Positions 33,951 through 41,924 of a DNA stretch of 64,000 bases are shown here, in pieces (within the stretch, counting starts at the first letter, position 1; every line of letters begins with the position of its first letter). Below the pieces are notes generated by a model, which saw nothing but the letters and a program-made list of their open reading frames with translations, was not told where the DNA came from and searched no databases. This stretch comes from Chloroflexota bacterium. GTDB lineage: Bacteria; Chloroflexota; Limnocylindria; Limnocylindrales; CSP1-4. The stretch lies in contig JACPOR010000001.1 in NCBI GenBank assembly GCA_016191425.1, positions 1 through 64,000 on the forward strand, given 5' to 3'. The position numbers and the translations under genes were made by a program.

Positions 33951-34120
33951 GTGGCGGGCCGGAACCCCGACGTCTTCCGCCGCCACTGCGGGGGTTGCGG
34001 CCGGCACGGCGACGTGGGGCGGCGCCACTACCGGGTGGCGGGCCGGCACGGCGACGTCGTCCGCGGCCACTGCTGGGTGGCGGGCCGGCACGGCGACTGT
34101 CTTCCGACGCCACTACCGGG
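33951..34120. repeat. 42-bp minisatellite, about four copies
   Basis: Units begin near 33951, 33993, 34035 and 34077 with GTGGCGGGCCGG and contain GGCACGGCGAC and GCCACT. One unit is 41 bp. The last copy overlaps the end of the lipoprotein gene and supplies its stop codon. Confidence 0.85.
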
Positions 34121-34601
34121 AGGCGGCCGGCAATTCGTCCCCGGACTCGTCCACGAGGGCCACGGCGCCGGCGGCGGTGACCTCGAACACCCACTGGTGC
34201 CTGTTGATGCAGCCGGCCTGGCAGTCGCCCCAGCCGATGACGTAGGAGATCCGGAACCCATCGTCGGCAATCGACTCCCCGGTCCACCAGGCGGAGGCGC
34301 CGATCAGCCTCGGATCCAGCTCACCGATGCCGACGAACCGCTGATCGCTCGCCGCGACGCGGGCGGCCGCCTCTTGCGGTGAGTTGACCCGTCCGGCGGC
34401 CGGGCTGCTGGAGGGACGAGCCGGAGACGAGGCGACCGGCGTTGCCGGTGCCGGCGTTGCCGGTCCCGCCGTTGCGGGTGCCGGCGTTGCCGGACCCGCC
34501 GTTGGAGCCGATCCGGCCCCGCCCCCGCAGGCCGCAAGGACGGTGAAGGCTGCGAGAAGGATCGCGGCGGAAACGCTGCCGCCCTGACGCGTTTGAGTCA
34601 T
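34113..34601 (-). CDS. Putative lipoprotein
   Basis: A 162-residue protein with a lipoprotein signal peptide: basic start, hydrophobic AAILLAAFTVLAAC with lipobox Cys25. Residues 26-70 are a Pro/Ala/Thr linker with repeated AGPATPAPAT. The C-terminal 90 residues form a small domain with a cysteine pair (GDCQAGC) and the segment WVFEVTAAGAVALVDESGDE. No family is recognised. The C-terminal end runs into the 42-bp minisatellite, so the final residues may vary between strains. Confidence 0.65.
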   Translation of the reverse strand: MTQTRQGGSVSAAILLAAFTVLAACGGGAGSAPTAGPATPAPATAGPATPAPATPVASSPARPSSSPAAGRVNSPQEAAARVAASDQRFVGIGELDPRLIGASAWWTGESIADDGFRISYVIGWGDCQAGCINRHQWVFEVTAAGAVALVDESGDELPAASR

Positions 34602-34647
34602 GGCCGGTGACGGGGATTCCTGGGTCCTGGTTCCCCGGTCCTGCCTC

Positions 34648-34914
34648 TCAGCGCCCGAGAAGCACGTTCTCCGGCTCGGGTCGAACCTCGAAGTGCGACA
34701 CGTGGGCCAAGGCTTCGTCCACGGTCCGGTGGACCGTCACCGTTGCGTTCGGATACCCCGAGGCCCGGACGAGAATCTGCAGGTGGGCAGCGGCCGTGGT
34801 CGAATCCGCGTCGACGACGCCGTGGCGGATCTGCTCCCACGCGGTCTCCACGGCTGACCGGAACGGAATGTCGTCCCAGGCGACGACCTTGAGCTCCACG
34901 CGATGTTCCAGCAT
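34648..34914 (-). CDS. Conserved-looking small protein of unknown function
   Basis: An 88-residue acidic alpha/beta protein (RVELKVVAWDDIPFRSAVET; HLQILVRASGYPNATVTVH). GGAGGT ends 7 nt before the ATG at 34914, which decides this start among three nearby in-frame ATGs. No known family is recognised. The region upstream carries CCGACCAC-type degenerate repeats. Confidence 0.55.
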   Translation of the reverse strand: MLEHRVELKVVAWDDIPFRSAVETAWEQIRHGVVDADSTTAAAHLQILVRASGYPNATVTVHRTVDEALAHVSHFEVRPEPENVLLGR

Positions 34915-35446
34915 GGCCATTACCTCCATGCCGATGATGAGTCGCTTCCGGTCCGACCACGAGGGCCCTCCCGGCCGATCGCCCGGGCCGTCCGGCCCGA
35001 TCCGACCACGATCGGCCCGATCCCGACCACGTTCGGTCCATCCGACCACGTCCGGTTGGTCCAACCACGTTCGGCCCGGCTCGGCGGGATCGGCGAGACT
35101 CCTGACCCGATCAGACCACCCTCGGCCTGGGGAGGACGTTCTGCCGTGAAGAACCAGTGCCTGAATTGGCATCCCCTGGTCAGGCAGGAGACGGATCTGC
35201 CGCGTTCAGTGTGACCGTGGAGGAGTCGCCGGTCCGGCTCTTCAGGCTCCACATCCACGCGACCGGCCGTGGTCGCGGGCCGCCAGCCGGCACAGGACGG
35301 CCCTACCCTGAAGGAACCGTCGGTCTGTTCTGCTGTAAAGGACACGGGACGCTGGGCCGACACGCACACCGGCACGGCCGGGCGCCGGTCCGCCGCCCAT
35401 GGGATCGTGCTGGGATCGCGCGGTGCCTCGCGGTAGCATGCTTCGG
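34915..35446. other. Intergenic region with degenerate repeats
   Basis: About 530 bp between divergent genes. 34955-35120 has degenerate copies of a 17-20 bp unit containing CCGACCACG and TCGGCC. No credible gene is seen in the rest. Confidence 0.6.
35434..35439 (+). promoter_or_regulatory. -10 box for the MFS gene (leaderless)
   Basis: TAGCAT, 7 nt, then the ATG at 35447; this argues against the ATG at 35438, which lies within the box. Confidence 0.5.
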
Positions 35447-36526
35447 ATGGCCCTGCCTACCCAGCTCCCGAGTGCCCGACACGTGACGCGTCTGTCGCTG
35501 CCGCTGATCGGTGCCTTCGTCGTCGGCGCGATCGCGTATGGCGGGCTCTACACGTTCCCGGCCCTGTCGGTGGCATTCGCCGAGGAGTTCGGCGTCAGTC
35601 GCACCGTGGCAGTGACACCCTGGACCATGTTCCTGCTCGTGACGGCCATCTCGAGCCCGTTGCTGGGCCGCGCCTACGACGAGTTCGCCGACCGGGACCT
35701 CCTGACTGCCTCCATGATCCTGCTTGCCGCGGGCTGGCTGGCGATGTACCTGGCGCCGGACATTTCCATCGTGATCCTCGCCTACGCCGCCTTCCACGCC
35801 CTGGGGCTCCAACTGGCGTTCATCGGGACCACCACCGCCATCGCGCGCCGGTATGCGGGTGTCTCCGGGCTTGCCCTCGGGATCGCCTACGCTGGCCCCG
35901 GAATCGGCGTCGCCGTGGCCCTTCCGGTCGCAGCGGGGCTGATCCAGACGGCCGGCTGGCGATCCACTTCGCTCGCGTTTCTGGCCGCGTCGCTCCTGGG
36001 CGTGGTGTTCGTCTGGTTGATGACCGCGGGCCCCAGGGTACTCGTGCCGGCGCGGCCGGCCAGCGGCACAACGCGGGAGAAGGAGTCGGAGTTCGCGGCG
36101 CGGGCAAGCGGCCTCCACGAGACAGCCGCACCGGGTGCCGTCTCGGCCGGCTTCGATGCGATCATCGGCGGTGGTGTGCTGCTCGCGTTCGGCGCCGCAT
36201 CCGACGCGCCGGCCCTGGCCCTGGTCGGGATCATGGCCCACGGGGTTGGGACCGGGGCCACGATCGCCGTTCGATCGGCCGCCCTGTCCGATGTCTTCAG
36301 CGGACCGAACTTCGGGACGATCTTCGGCTTCATGGCCGTCGCCTACCCGGTCGGGGGCGCGATTGCCGTCTATACCGGCTCACTCTCGGCGGACCGGTTC
36401 GGGAACTACCTGCCGCTCGTCGCACTCGTCATGGTCGCCCTCGTGGGCTGGGCGGTCGCGCTCTGGATCGCCGGTCCGCGCCGACGAGGCGGACGCAGCC
36501 GGACGAGCCCAGCATCGTCCGACTGA
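35447..36526 (+). CDS. MFS transporter, apparently 10 transmembrane segments
   Basis: A 359-residue major facilitator protein. Six hydrophobic segments fill the first 200 residues (from LIGAFVVGAIAYGGLYTFPA to LGVVFVWLMTAGP), including the loop LLGRAYDEFADRDLL. After a charged linker (REKESEFAARASGLHETAAPG) only four remain, ending LVALVMVALVGWAVALWIAG. Family members usually have 12, so the region of helices 7-8 appears missing. The reading frame stays open. It could be a functional shortened form, a degraded transporter, or an assembly deletion. Substrate unknown. Confidence 0.75.
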   Translation: MALPTQLPSARHVTRLSLPLIGAFVVGAIAYGGLYTFPALSVAFAEEFGVSRTVAVTPWTMFLLVTAISSPLLGRAYDEFADRDLLTASMILLAAGWLAMYLAPDISIVILAYAAFHALGLQLAFIGTTTAIARRYAGVSGLALGIAYAGPGIGVAVALPVAAGLIQTAGWRSTSLAFLAASLLGVVFVWLMTAGPRVLVPARPASGTTREKESEFAARASGLHETAAPGAVSAGFDAIIGGGVLLAFGAASDAPALALVGIMAHGVGTGATIAVRSAALSDVFSGPNFGTIFGFMAVAYPVGGAIAVYTGSLSADRFGNYLPLVALVMVALVGWAVALWIAGPRRRGGRSRTSPASSD

Positions 36527-36570
36527 AGTCGCCCGCTTGCTGATTTCGCCCGCGAACGGCCCTCCAAGGC

Positions 36571-36711
36571 TCAGGTGTCGGGAGACCCGCCTCCCACGAA
36601 CAGGACTGGACCGGCGGCAACGAACGCGGCCGGCAGCAGGACCAGGATGACGATCAGGGCCAACCCTACCAGCACGGCCGTGCGTGCCAGGGACCTCGCG
36701 AGAGCGATCAT
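36571..36711 (-). CDS. 46-residue single-span membrane protein
   Basis: A short gene reading MIALARSLARTAVLVGLALI, then a hydrophobic span and the end FVGGGSPDT. Its ATG overlaps the stop of the GlsB-like gene (ATGA), which strongly suggests translational coupling. One membrane helix (about 12-36) is predicted, with a basic N-terminus inside. Function unknown. Confidence 0.55.
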   Translation of the reverse strand: MIALARSLARTAVLVGLALIVILVLLPAAFVAAGPVLFVGGGSPDT

Positions 36712-36974
36712 CCGCGACGCATCCCTCTCGAGCCCTGGAAGAAGCGGACGACGAAGATCACGAGGATGGCACCGAGCGTCGCGATGACGATGCTCTCGAT
36801 GTTGATGCCGTCGACAGTCCCCACCTTGAAGACGGTGGCCGCGATATAGCCGCCGACGAGGCCGCCGACGATCCCGAGGACCACCATCATGATGAGGCCC
36901 TCACGGGAACCCATGACCTGATTGGCAAGGAAGCCGGCGATCGCGCCGACGACGATCCATGCGATGAGACCCAT
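36708..36974 (-). CDS. GlsB/YeaQ/YmgE-family stress-response membrane protein
   Basis: An 88-residue membrane protein beginning MGLIAWIVVGAIAGFLANQV, the family signature, with GIVGGLVGGYIAATVF and a last hydrophobic segment. It has three transmembrane segments. In enterobacteria the family is induced by acid and other stresses; the molecular role is not established. GGAAGGA lies about 10 nt before the ATG, which excludes a longer upstream extension. Confidence 0.88.
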   Translation of the reverse strand: MGLIAWIVVGAIAGFLANQVMGSREGLIMMVVLGIVGGLVGGYIAATVFKVGTVDGINIESIVIATLGAILVIFVVRFFQGSRGMRRG

Positions 36975-37066
36975 TGATGATCTTCCTTCCGATGTGTCGC
37001 GCCGTCTTCCGGCGGCCGAGGTTGCCCGGGCGGGCCAGAAAGCCCGCCCGGTGCTGGATGCCCTGG

Positions 37067-37540
37067 TCAGGCCGGTTCGCGCCGGAAGATCCCGACCGCC
37101 CAGAGGATGATCATCTCGAGAATGGTCCAACCGATGAGCGCGACGATTGCCGTGATATCGAAGGTCGATCCAGCCGAGCGCAGCGCATCGGTGCGCAGGA
37201 TCCCGTCGAACGGGGCGACAAACACTTGGCTCAGGTTCAGGATCCCGGACACGAGGCCGTTCGCTTCCCTCGCGTCGAGGAGCAGCAGCACAAATCGCAG
37301 GCCGATGAGCACCTGGACAAGCCCGAAGATCAGCACGATGATGCGTCGGGACATCTCGGATCTGCCGGGGTCGACCGTGGTGGTCTGCCGATCGGTCCGC
37401 ACGGACGCACGGCTGGCCGGAACGGCGTCTGTGGCGGGCGCGATGGCCGGAACGGCGTCTGTGGCGGGCGCACTGGCGGGCGCGGTAGTAGGCGTCGCGC
37501 TCTCGGTCACGACGGTCTCATCAATTCTCTCGGTGGACAT
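37067..37540 (-). CDS. YggT-family membrane protein
   Basis: A 157-residue protein. The C-terminal 95 residues are YggT-like: IIVLIFGLVQVLIGLRFVLL, then a second hydrophobic segment near FDITAIVALIGWTILEMIIL. The N-terminal 60 residues are Ala/Thr/Pro-rich with APATDAVPA repeated, encoded by a 30-bp duplication. GGGAGG lies 6 nt before the ATG at 37540, which decides the start. The family is linked to cell division or osmotic tolerance in some bacteria; role here unknown. Confidence 0.82.
   Translation of the reverse strand: MSTERIDETVVTESATPTTAPASAPATDAVPAIAPATDAVPASRASVRTDRQTTTVDPGRSEMSRRIIVLIFGLVQVLIGLRFVLLLLDAREANGLVSGILNLSQVFVAPFDGILRTDALRSAGSTFDITAIVALIGWTILEMIILWAVGIFRREPA
37414..37473. 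repeat. In-frame 30-bp duplication in the yggT-like gene
   Basis: Units 37414-37443 and 37444-37473 share GGCCGGAACGGCGTCTGTGG and encode two copies of a ten-residue Ala/Pro/Thr segment. Confidence 0.9.
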
Positions 37541-37742
37541 GACTTCCTCCCTGGACGCAGGCATCCGCGGAACCGGAGGGCCAACGGAGCCACTCCCGAA
37601 CGGAGTGCTGATCTGGACGACCGGCATCCCGAGTCTCCGGCCACCTGCGCTGAAAGTCATGACGGTCCGTCATCTGGTATACAGATGAAGCTTGGCTTCC
37701 TGGCTGGTCGGCCCACAAGCGAAGTTCGGAGGGCGATACCCA

Positions 37743-38540
37743 ATGGCAGTTCACGATCAGGCTCAGGCTCGGCGAGCGCTCGTCCTGCATGATCGCCCGC
37801 TCGTCGTGGACCTCATCGAGCTGACACTGAACCATGGCCTCTTCGTCGTGGAGGCGGCGACCTCGCTTGCGCAGGCCGAGACGATTCTCGCCGAGTGGCG
37901 GCCGCACCTGGCTGTGATCGACATGGATCACGATGACAGCACGGCGCTGCTGCAGCGGATCGTCGGCACGAATGCCCTCACCCAGAGCCGGACCCCCGCC
38001 GTCGGGCTGACGCGGCGGGGTGACCTGAAGACCAAGCTGCGCGCCTTCGATCTCGGCGTCGACGACATCCTGACCATGCCGTTCTCGCCGGAGGAGTTGC
38101 TCGCCCGCTCGATCGTCGTCAGCCGTCGCGCCACCGGCTCGGACCGGGCCATGGTGCCGACCATCCGCCTCGGCGAGATCGAGATCGATATCCTCAACCG
38201 TCAGGTCAAGGCGGGAGACAGCGTGGTTCACCTGAGCGGAATCGAGCAGAGCCTGCTGTATCTCCTCGCAAGTCGTGCCGGCCGTGTCATCTCGCGAGAG
38301 GAAATCCTCGACACGATCTGGGGAACGGACTTCGTCGCCGAGAGCAACGTCGTGGATCGCCACATCCGGAGCCTCCGTGTCAAGCTCCAGAACGACTATC
38401 GGCACCCACGATTCATCGCCACGGTCCCCGGCAAGGGCTACCGCTTCATCCCGAAGTTCTCGAACGCCGGCTGGGACGGTGGCACCGCCGCCAGGCAGGC
38501 CGAGCCGCACAGATCCAGACGTCGCCCTCGGCCCATCTGA
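37743..38540 (+). CDS. Orphan OmpR-like response regulator with atypical receiver
   Basis: A 265-residue protein. The receiver-like domain (about 10-125) keeps an acceptor-type Asp60 in VIDMDHDD but has LVLHDRP instead of the usual acidic pair and Met112 (DDILTMPFSPEE) where the conserved lysine should be. The output domain is a normal winged helix: LSGIEQSLLYLLASRAGRVI, VVDRHIRSLRVKLQ, VPGKGYRFIP. GGAGGG lies 10 nt before the ATG. No kinase gene is adjacent. It may act independently of phosphorylation. Confidence 0.88.
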   Translation: MAVHDQAQARRALVLHDRPLVVDLIELTLNHGLFVVEAATSLAQAETILAEWRPHLAVIDMDHDDSTALLQRIVGTNALTQSRTPAVGLTRRGDLKTKLRAFDLGVDDILTMPFSPEELLARSIVVSRRATGSDRAMVPTIRLGEIEIDILNRQVKAGDSVVHLSGIEQSLLYLLASRAGRVISREEILDTIWGTDFVAESNVVDRHIRSLRVKLQNDYRHPRFIATVPGKGYRFIPKFSNAGWDGGTAARQAEPHRSRRRPRPI

Positions 38541-38782
38541 CCGCTCGGTCCGCGTTCGTCGCGGCCCGGAGATCCTTCGGCCAGGAGGTACTTCGGCCAG
38601 GAGATCCTGCGCCGAAGATCCTGCGCCGGGGAATGCTTCGCCTGGAGATCCTGCGCCCGGAAATCCCCGGGCCGCGTTTCCCCCAACCGGATGACGAGGC
38701 GTCATGACAGGGCGACCGGAACTGGCACAGTGGTGATCCACTCGGGCCTCACGCCCGCATCACGCGCCTCCTCGCAGCGAGA

Positions 38783-38807
38783 GAGCCCGTCTCTGGGGGA
38801 CGGGCTC
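38783..38807 (+). terminator. Hairpin terminator candidate
   Basis: GAGCCCGT-9 nt-ACGGGCTC, a perfect 8-bp stem followed by TTCTCGC, between the convergent response regulator and CvpA genes. Confidence 0.45.
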
Positions 38808-38893
38808 TTCTCGCACTCCCTTCATGGCACGAGGACGTAAGCCGCCTTGGCGCATCTGCAATGCGGTCGGGGGGATCTCCAAGGTCGGGAGGC

Positions 38894-38968
38894 CGATGGC
38901 CGACCGCCGATGGCCGACCGCCGATGGCCGACCGCCGATGGCCGATGGCCGATGGCCGATGGCCGACC
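38894..38968. repeat. 14-bp and 7-bp tandem repeat
   Basis: Three units of CGATGGCCGACCGC followed by four 7-mers CGATGGC. The 7-mer is the first half of the 14-mer, showing stepwise slippage. Confidence 0.9.
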
Positions 38969-38983
38969 CCTACGGCCAAGGAC

Positions 38984-39577
38984 CTACGGGAGGACGGGCA
39001 GGCTCTCGCCCGGAAGTCCGGGGATCGTCTTTGGCACGATCGATGTGATATCGGTCGGGAGCAGCGGCCCGAGGATCGCGAGGACGAAGGGTACGGTGAC
39101 CTGCTCGAGGAGCTGTCCGATTGCCGAGGCGTCCACCCCCGCCGCGATGTCCGTCAGGATGCCGAAGCCGGCAAGGTCCGCCAGTGAACCGACAGCAGCT
39201 GAGTACGTATGCAGGATGACGATGGCAGCCGAGGCGATCATGGCCGCCTCGAACATGCCGAGGGCAGCACCGAGGGCCTTGTCCAGCGCTCGGCTGACGC
39301 CCTGGACGGCGACCCGAGAGAGGACCGCGCTGGACAGGAGATTCAAGCCCACGACGAGGACCGCGAAGGCGACGCTGTAGCCGACCATGGCGGCGTACGC
39401 CGTCGGAATATCGGGGAAGAACCCGACGACGAGGGCGCCGATCGGCTCCCGAAGATACGCGCCCAGGACGAACGCGACGGCCAGGGACACCAGACCGGCC
39501 AGGCGCCGCACGAATCCACTCTGCCAGCCAGCGGCGATGAAGAGGGCAAAGATCCCGAGGAATACGAGGTCGGCCAC
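38984..39577 (-). CDS. CvpA-family membrane protein
   Basis: A 197-residue protein with four hydrophobic segments. VFLGIFALFIAAGWQSGFVR is the first, with the family's short loop and RLAGLVSLAVAFVLGAYL next; the end is cytoplasmic or periplasmic (TIPGLPGESLPVLP). CvpA-like proteins are named for colicin V production but act generally in envelope stress; the role is uncertain. GGAGA precedes a GTG start. Confidence 0.82.
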   Translation of the reverse strand: MADLVFLGIFALFIAAGWQSGFVRRLAGLVSLAVAFVLGAYLREPIGALVVGFFPDIPTAYAAMVGYSVAFAVLVVGLNLLSSAVLSRVAVQGVSRALDKALGAALGMFEAAMIASAAIVILHTYSAAVGSLADLAGFGILTDIAAGVDASAIGQLLEQVTVPFVLAILGPLLPTDITSIVPKTIPGLPGESLPVLP

Positions 39578-39857
39578 GATGTCTCCAGCCTTTCAGGGGA
39601 GGGCCTGCGGCTTCACGGGCCGCGACAATGGTCACGCCCAGCGTATCGCGGCCGGGGCCGATCAGTTCTCGGTCACGGCCTTGTCGCCTGCGTGACCCAG
39701 GCCGACATGGCGGATCGCCTCGGCTTCTCGACCAACGGGTACACATGGGTCACCGGCCCATCGCGCTGGCGTTTGGGGTTCCCTCACGGCACACGAATCG
39801 CGCGATGCTCAGCGACGTGCCGGGCCGAGGCGCCCGGATGACGTCGTTTGCTGCTCC

Positions 39858-40265
39858 TTAAGGGAGGATCCGAAAGCGTCCGCCATTCAGCGGTCGCAGG
39901 ACGTCGAAGTGCCGGTGATCGAGGGTCGCGATGGTTCGCGTCCGGTAACGCTCGGCCAGGATCACGTTCGAAGCGTCCGCGACGCCGATGTTCTGGTCGG
40001 CATACCGCTCGATCACGGCGTGAGCCTGAACGAGCCCATCGACATCGATCGCGGGCAGGTCCCAGGCACCGCCGGTCAGCTCCCGCAGAACGGCCAACTC
40101 GGCCAAGACGCCGAGTCGAGACGCCACGAGATAGTCGAGCTCGGCGACCACGTAGGGCGAGACCACGAGGGGCTCCGTCGCCCCGCCGAGAACCGCGGAG
40201 ACCGTCCCGTGATCAGGCTCATCGGTGTCGAAGAACGCGAGGAGTGCGCTCGTGTCGACGATCAC
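39858..40265 (-). CDS. vapC: PIN-domain toxin (VapC-like)
   Basis: A 135-residue PIN ribonuclease. VIVDTSALLAFFD (GTG-initiated, so read M) carries the first Asp, VVAELDYLV the Glu, IGVADASNVILAERY and ATLDHRHFDVLRP the rest of the acidic site. GTG overlaps the antitoxin stop (GTGA). It belongs to a different VapC subgroup from the toxin at 24171. Confidence 0.92.
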   Translation of the reverse strand: MIVDTSALLAFFDTDEPDHGTVSAVLGGATEPLVVSPYVVAELDYLVASRLGVLAELAVLRELTGGAWDLPAIDVDGLVQAHAVIERYADQNIGVADASNVILAERYRTRTIATLDHRHFDVLRPLNGGRFRILP

Positions 40266-40477
40266 CGCTCGCCGAACCCGGGGAGATGTTCGTCCGCCTC
40301 CCGCGCGATTGGAGAGCGGCTCGCGAAGAGGCCACCGCGGGGGCGCGGTCGATCATCACCGACGGCTTCGCGGATCGAGTCGCGAATGACCTCGGCCTCG
40401 GACACGCCTCGCTGCCGGGCAACGCGCTTGATCGCCGCCTTGAGTTCCGTCGGCAGGTAGATGGTCGTCTTGTCCAT
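40262..40477 (-). CDS. vapB: Ribbon-helix-helix antitoxin (VapB/CopG-like)
   Basis: A 71-residue antitoxin. MDKTTIYLPTELKAAIKRVA is the ribbon-helix-helix start and VSEAEVIRDSIREAV the second helix; the C-terminal tail should bind the PIN toxin. The ATG at 40477 is supported by the TACCAT box 7 nt upstream; the longer upstream frame is unconserved. Confidence 0.9.
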   Translation of the reverse strand: MDKTTIYLPTELKAAIKRVARQRGVSEAEVIRDSIREAVGDDRPRPRGGLFASRSPIAREADEHLPGFGER

Positions 40478-40484
40478 GGTTTGT

Positions 40485-40490
40485 ATGGTA
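40485..40490 (-). promoter_or_regulatory. -10 box for vapBC (leaderless)
   Basis: TACCAT on the minus strand, 7 nt before the ATG at 40477; it overlaps the palindrome TGGTACCA, a possible operator. Confidence 0.55.
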
Positions 40491-40665
40491 CCACCGCTGG
40501 CGCTGGGTGAACGTGGGGAGCGACTGCGTCCGCCAAGCCCGAGACGGTCCTTGAGTACCATGCAGGCCTGCAGTTATCAGCTGTTCAGCGCTGTGCCCGG
40601 TGATTCGGGCCGATCACGGTGGTCCTAGCCAAGCTCGCGAAGAGCTACTCTCGGAAGACATCGGC

Positions 40666-40671
40666 TATATT
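40666..40671 (+). promoter_or_regulatory. -10 box of the tRNA gene
   Basis: TATATT ending 9 bp before the mature tRNA 5' end; no good -35 is visible. Confidence 0.5.
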
Positions 40672-40680
40672 GTCGCTCCG

Positions 40681-40755
40681 GCCGACATAGCTCAGCGGTA
40701 GAGCAGCTGTTTCGTAAACAGCAGGTCCTCGGTTCAAATCCGAGTGTCGGCTCCA
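40681..40755 (+). tRNA. tRNA-Thr (anticodon CGT)
   Basis: Full cloverleaf: acceptor GCCGACA/TGTCGGC, D stem GCTC/GAGC, anticodon stem GCTGT/ACAGC with loop TTCGTAA (CGT at 34-36), T arm CTCGG-TTCAAAT-CCGAG, discriminator T and encoded CCA. It decodes ACG. No intron. Confidence 0.96.
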
Positions 40756-40896
40756 CTTCTCGTTTCGTGTTCACGAAGGTCTCTGTGGCGTTAGCACGGT
40801 CCTCGATTCCGGCGGCGGCTGGGCGAAGACGTGCCAACTGGACGGGTTTCCGACCTCAACGCGGCCGATCCTGCACGACCCCGCGTGGCATCAATC

Positions 40897-41655
40897 TCAT
40901 GAGCCAGCCAACAGGCGCACGACGAGCACGACGGCAGCGCCAAGCGCCGACACGCCGACGAGGAGTGGACCGTCGGCCGGCCGGTGGTGCTGGGATTCGG
41001 GCAGGAGATGGGTCGCCCCGATGGCGATGAAGACCCCGGCGAACCACGCCAGCAAAAGGCCGAGGACGACGGGTGACACCGACAGTACGGTGCTCAGGCC
41101 CACCCCGAGAAGCGGGGCGAGGGCGTCGAGGACGAGCAACGCGATCGCGAGCTTCGCGCCGCTCGCGGCATCGAGCGCCAGGGCAACCACGTTCATCCCG
41201 TCAGCGAAGTCGTGAGCGAGAACGGCGACCAGGACGATGACGCCGATGTCCGCACTGGCCTGGAATCCGAGGCCGATGGCGAGGCCGTCGAGTGTGCTGT
41301 GGAGGATCAGGCTGATGGGTGGCAGGACAGCCAGCTTGGTTCGGGGAGGCGCCACCGTTGCGCTTGCGACGCGCTCCCGATCGTGGGCTGGCTCCTGGTG
41401 CTCGAAGCTCGTCTGGTGGACGAACGATTCGATGAGGGTGAAGAGCAGATAGCCCGCCATCGCCGCAACGCCCACCTCGAGGACACGGTCGGGGCCGACC
41501 AGGGCCTGGGCTTCGGGCAGGATCGTGGCGATGGCCGTCGCCACGAGCACACCCGATGCAAACGCCATGAACGGGTGGAGCCGATGTCGCAGGCGCAGGG
41601 CGGCAATTCCGCCGACAAGCGTCGAGAAGAAGGGCAGGATGGCGGCGATCGGCAT
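40897..41655 (-). CDS. ZIP-family metal transporter
   Basis: A 252-residue membrane protein with about eight hydrophobic segments. Helix IV has HSTLDGLAIGLGF and helix V AHDFADGMNVV, the paired metal-binding motifs of ZIP transporters (zinc, iron or manganese uptake). The cytoplasmic loop between helices III and IV contains several His (FVHQTSFEHQEPAHD), as usual. AGGATAG precedes the ATG. It is convergent to the tRNA. Confidence 0.9.
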   Translation of the reverse strand: MPIAAILPFFSTLVGGIAALRLRHRLHPFMAFASGVLVATAIATILPEAQALVGPDRVLEVGVAAMAGYLLFTLIESFVHQTSFEHQEPAHDRERVASATVAPPRTKLAVLPPISLILHSTLDGLAIGLGFQASADIGVIVLVAVLAHDFADGMNVVALALDAASGAKLAIALLVLDALAPLLGVGLSTVLSVSPVVLGLLLAWFAGVFIAIGATHLLPESQHHRPADGPLLVGVSALGAAVVLVVRLLAGS

Positions 41656-41911
41656 CGCGCTATCCTGCGTCGATCAGGCGGGCGGTTCCAGACACGCGGA
41701 GCATGGGCAAGGGTCTTCCGTCGATCTCGAGTCATGGTCGATCCGGTGGGCCGCTCGAAAGGTATCACCCCGAGGCCGTAGCAGGCTGGACCCTGGTCGC
41801 GTCGTGATGCTGGCCACCACGCGATGCTCCTCCGGACCGTCAGGTCAAGCACTCATGCACCCTGTCCGGGGGGAGAACCAGACCAGGCCCAGGTGGTGCG
41901 TCTGGGGCCGC

Positions 41912-41917
41912 TACTCT
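41912..41917 (+). promoter_or_regulatory. -10 box for ettA (leaderless)
   Basis: TACTCT, 7 nt, then the ATG at 41925. Confidence 0.5.
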
Positions 41918-41924
41918 TTGGCGC

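Larger units (their letters stand above)
38541..38983. other. Intergenic region with two minisatellites and a hairpin
   Basis: 440 bp between convergent genes. 38570-38675 carries degenerate 18-20 bp units around GGAGATCCTGCGCC. The hairpin at 38783 and the repeat at 38894 are listed separately. No gene seen. Confidence 0.65.

Noticed and set aside
39590..39855. Coding frame between the CvpA gene and the PIN toxin
   Set aside because: Short frames here have no start signal, no family and no consistent codon pattern.
40897..41655. Cation efflux protein
   Set aside because: The HSxxDG and HDFADG helices are ZIP motifs, and the CDF signatures are absent.
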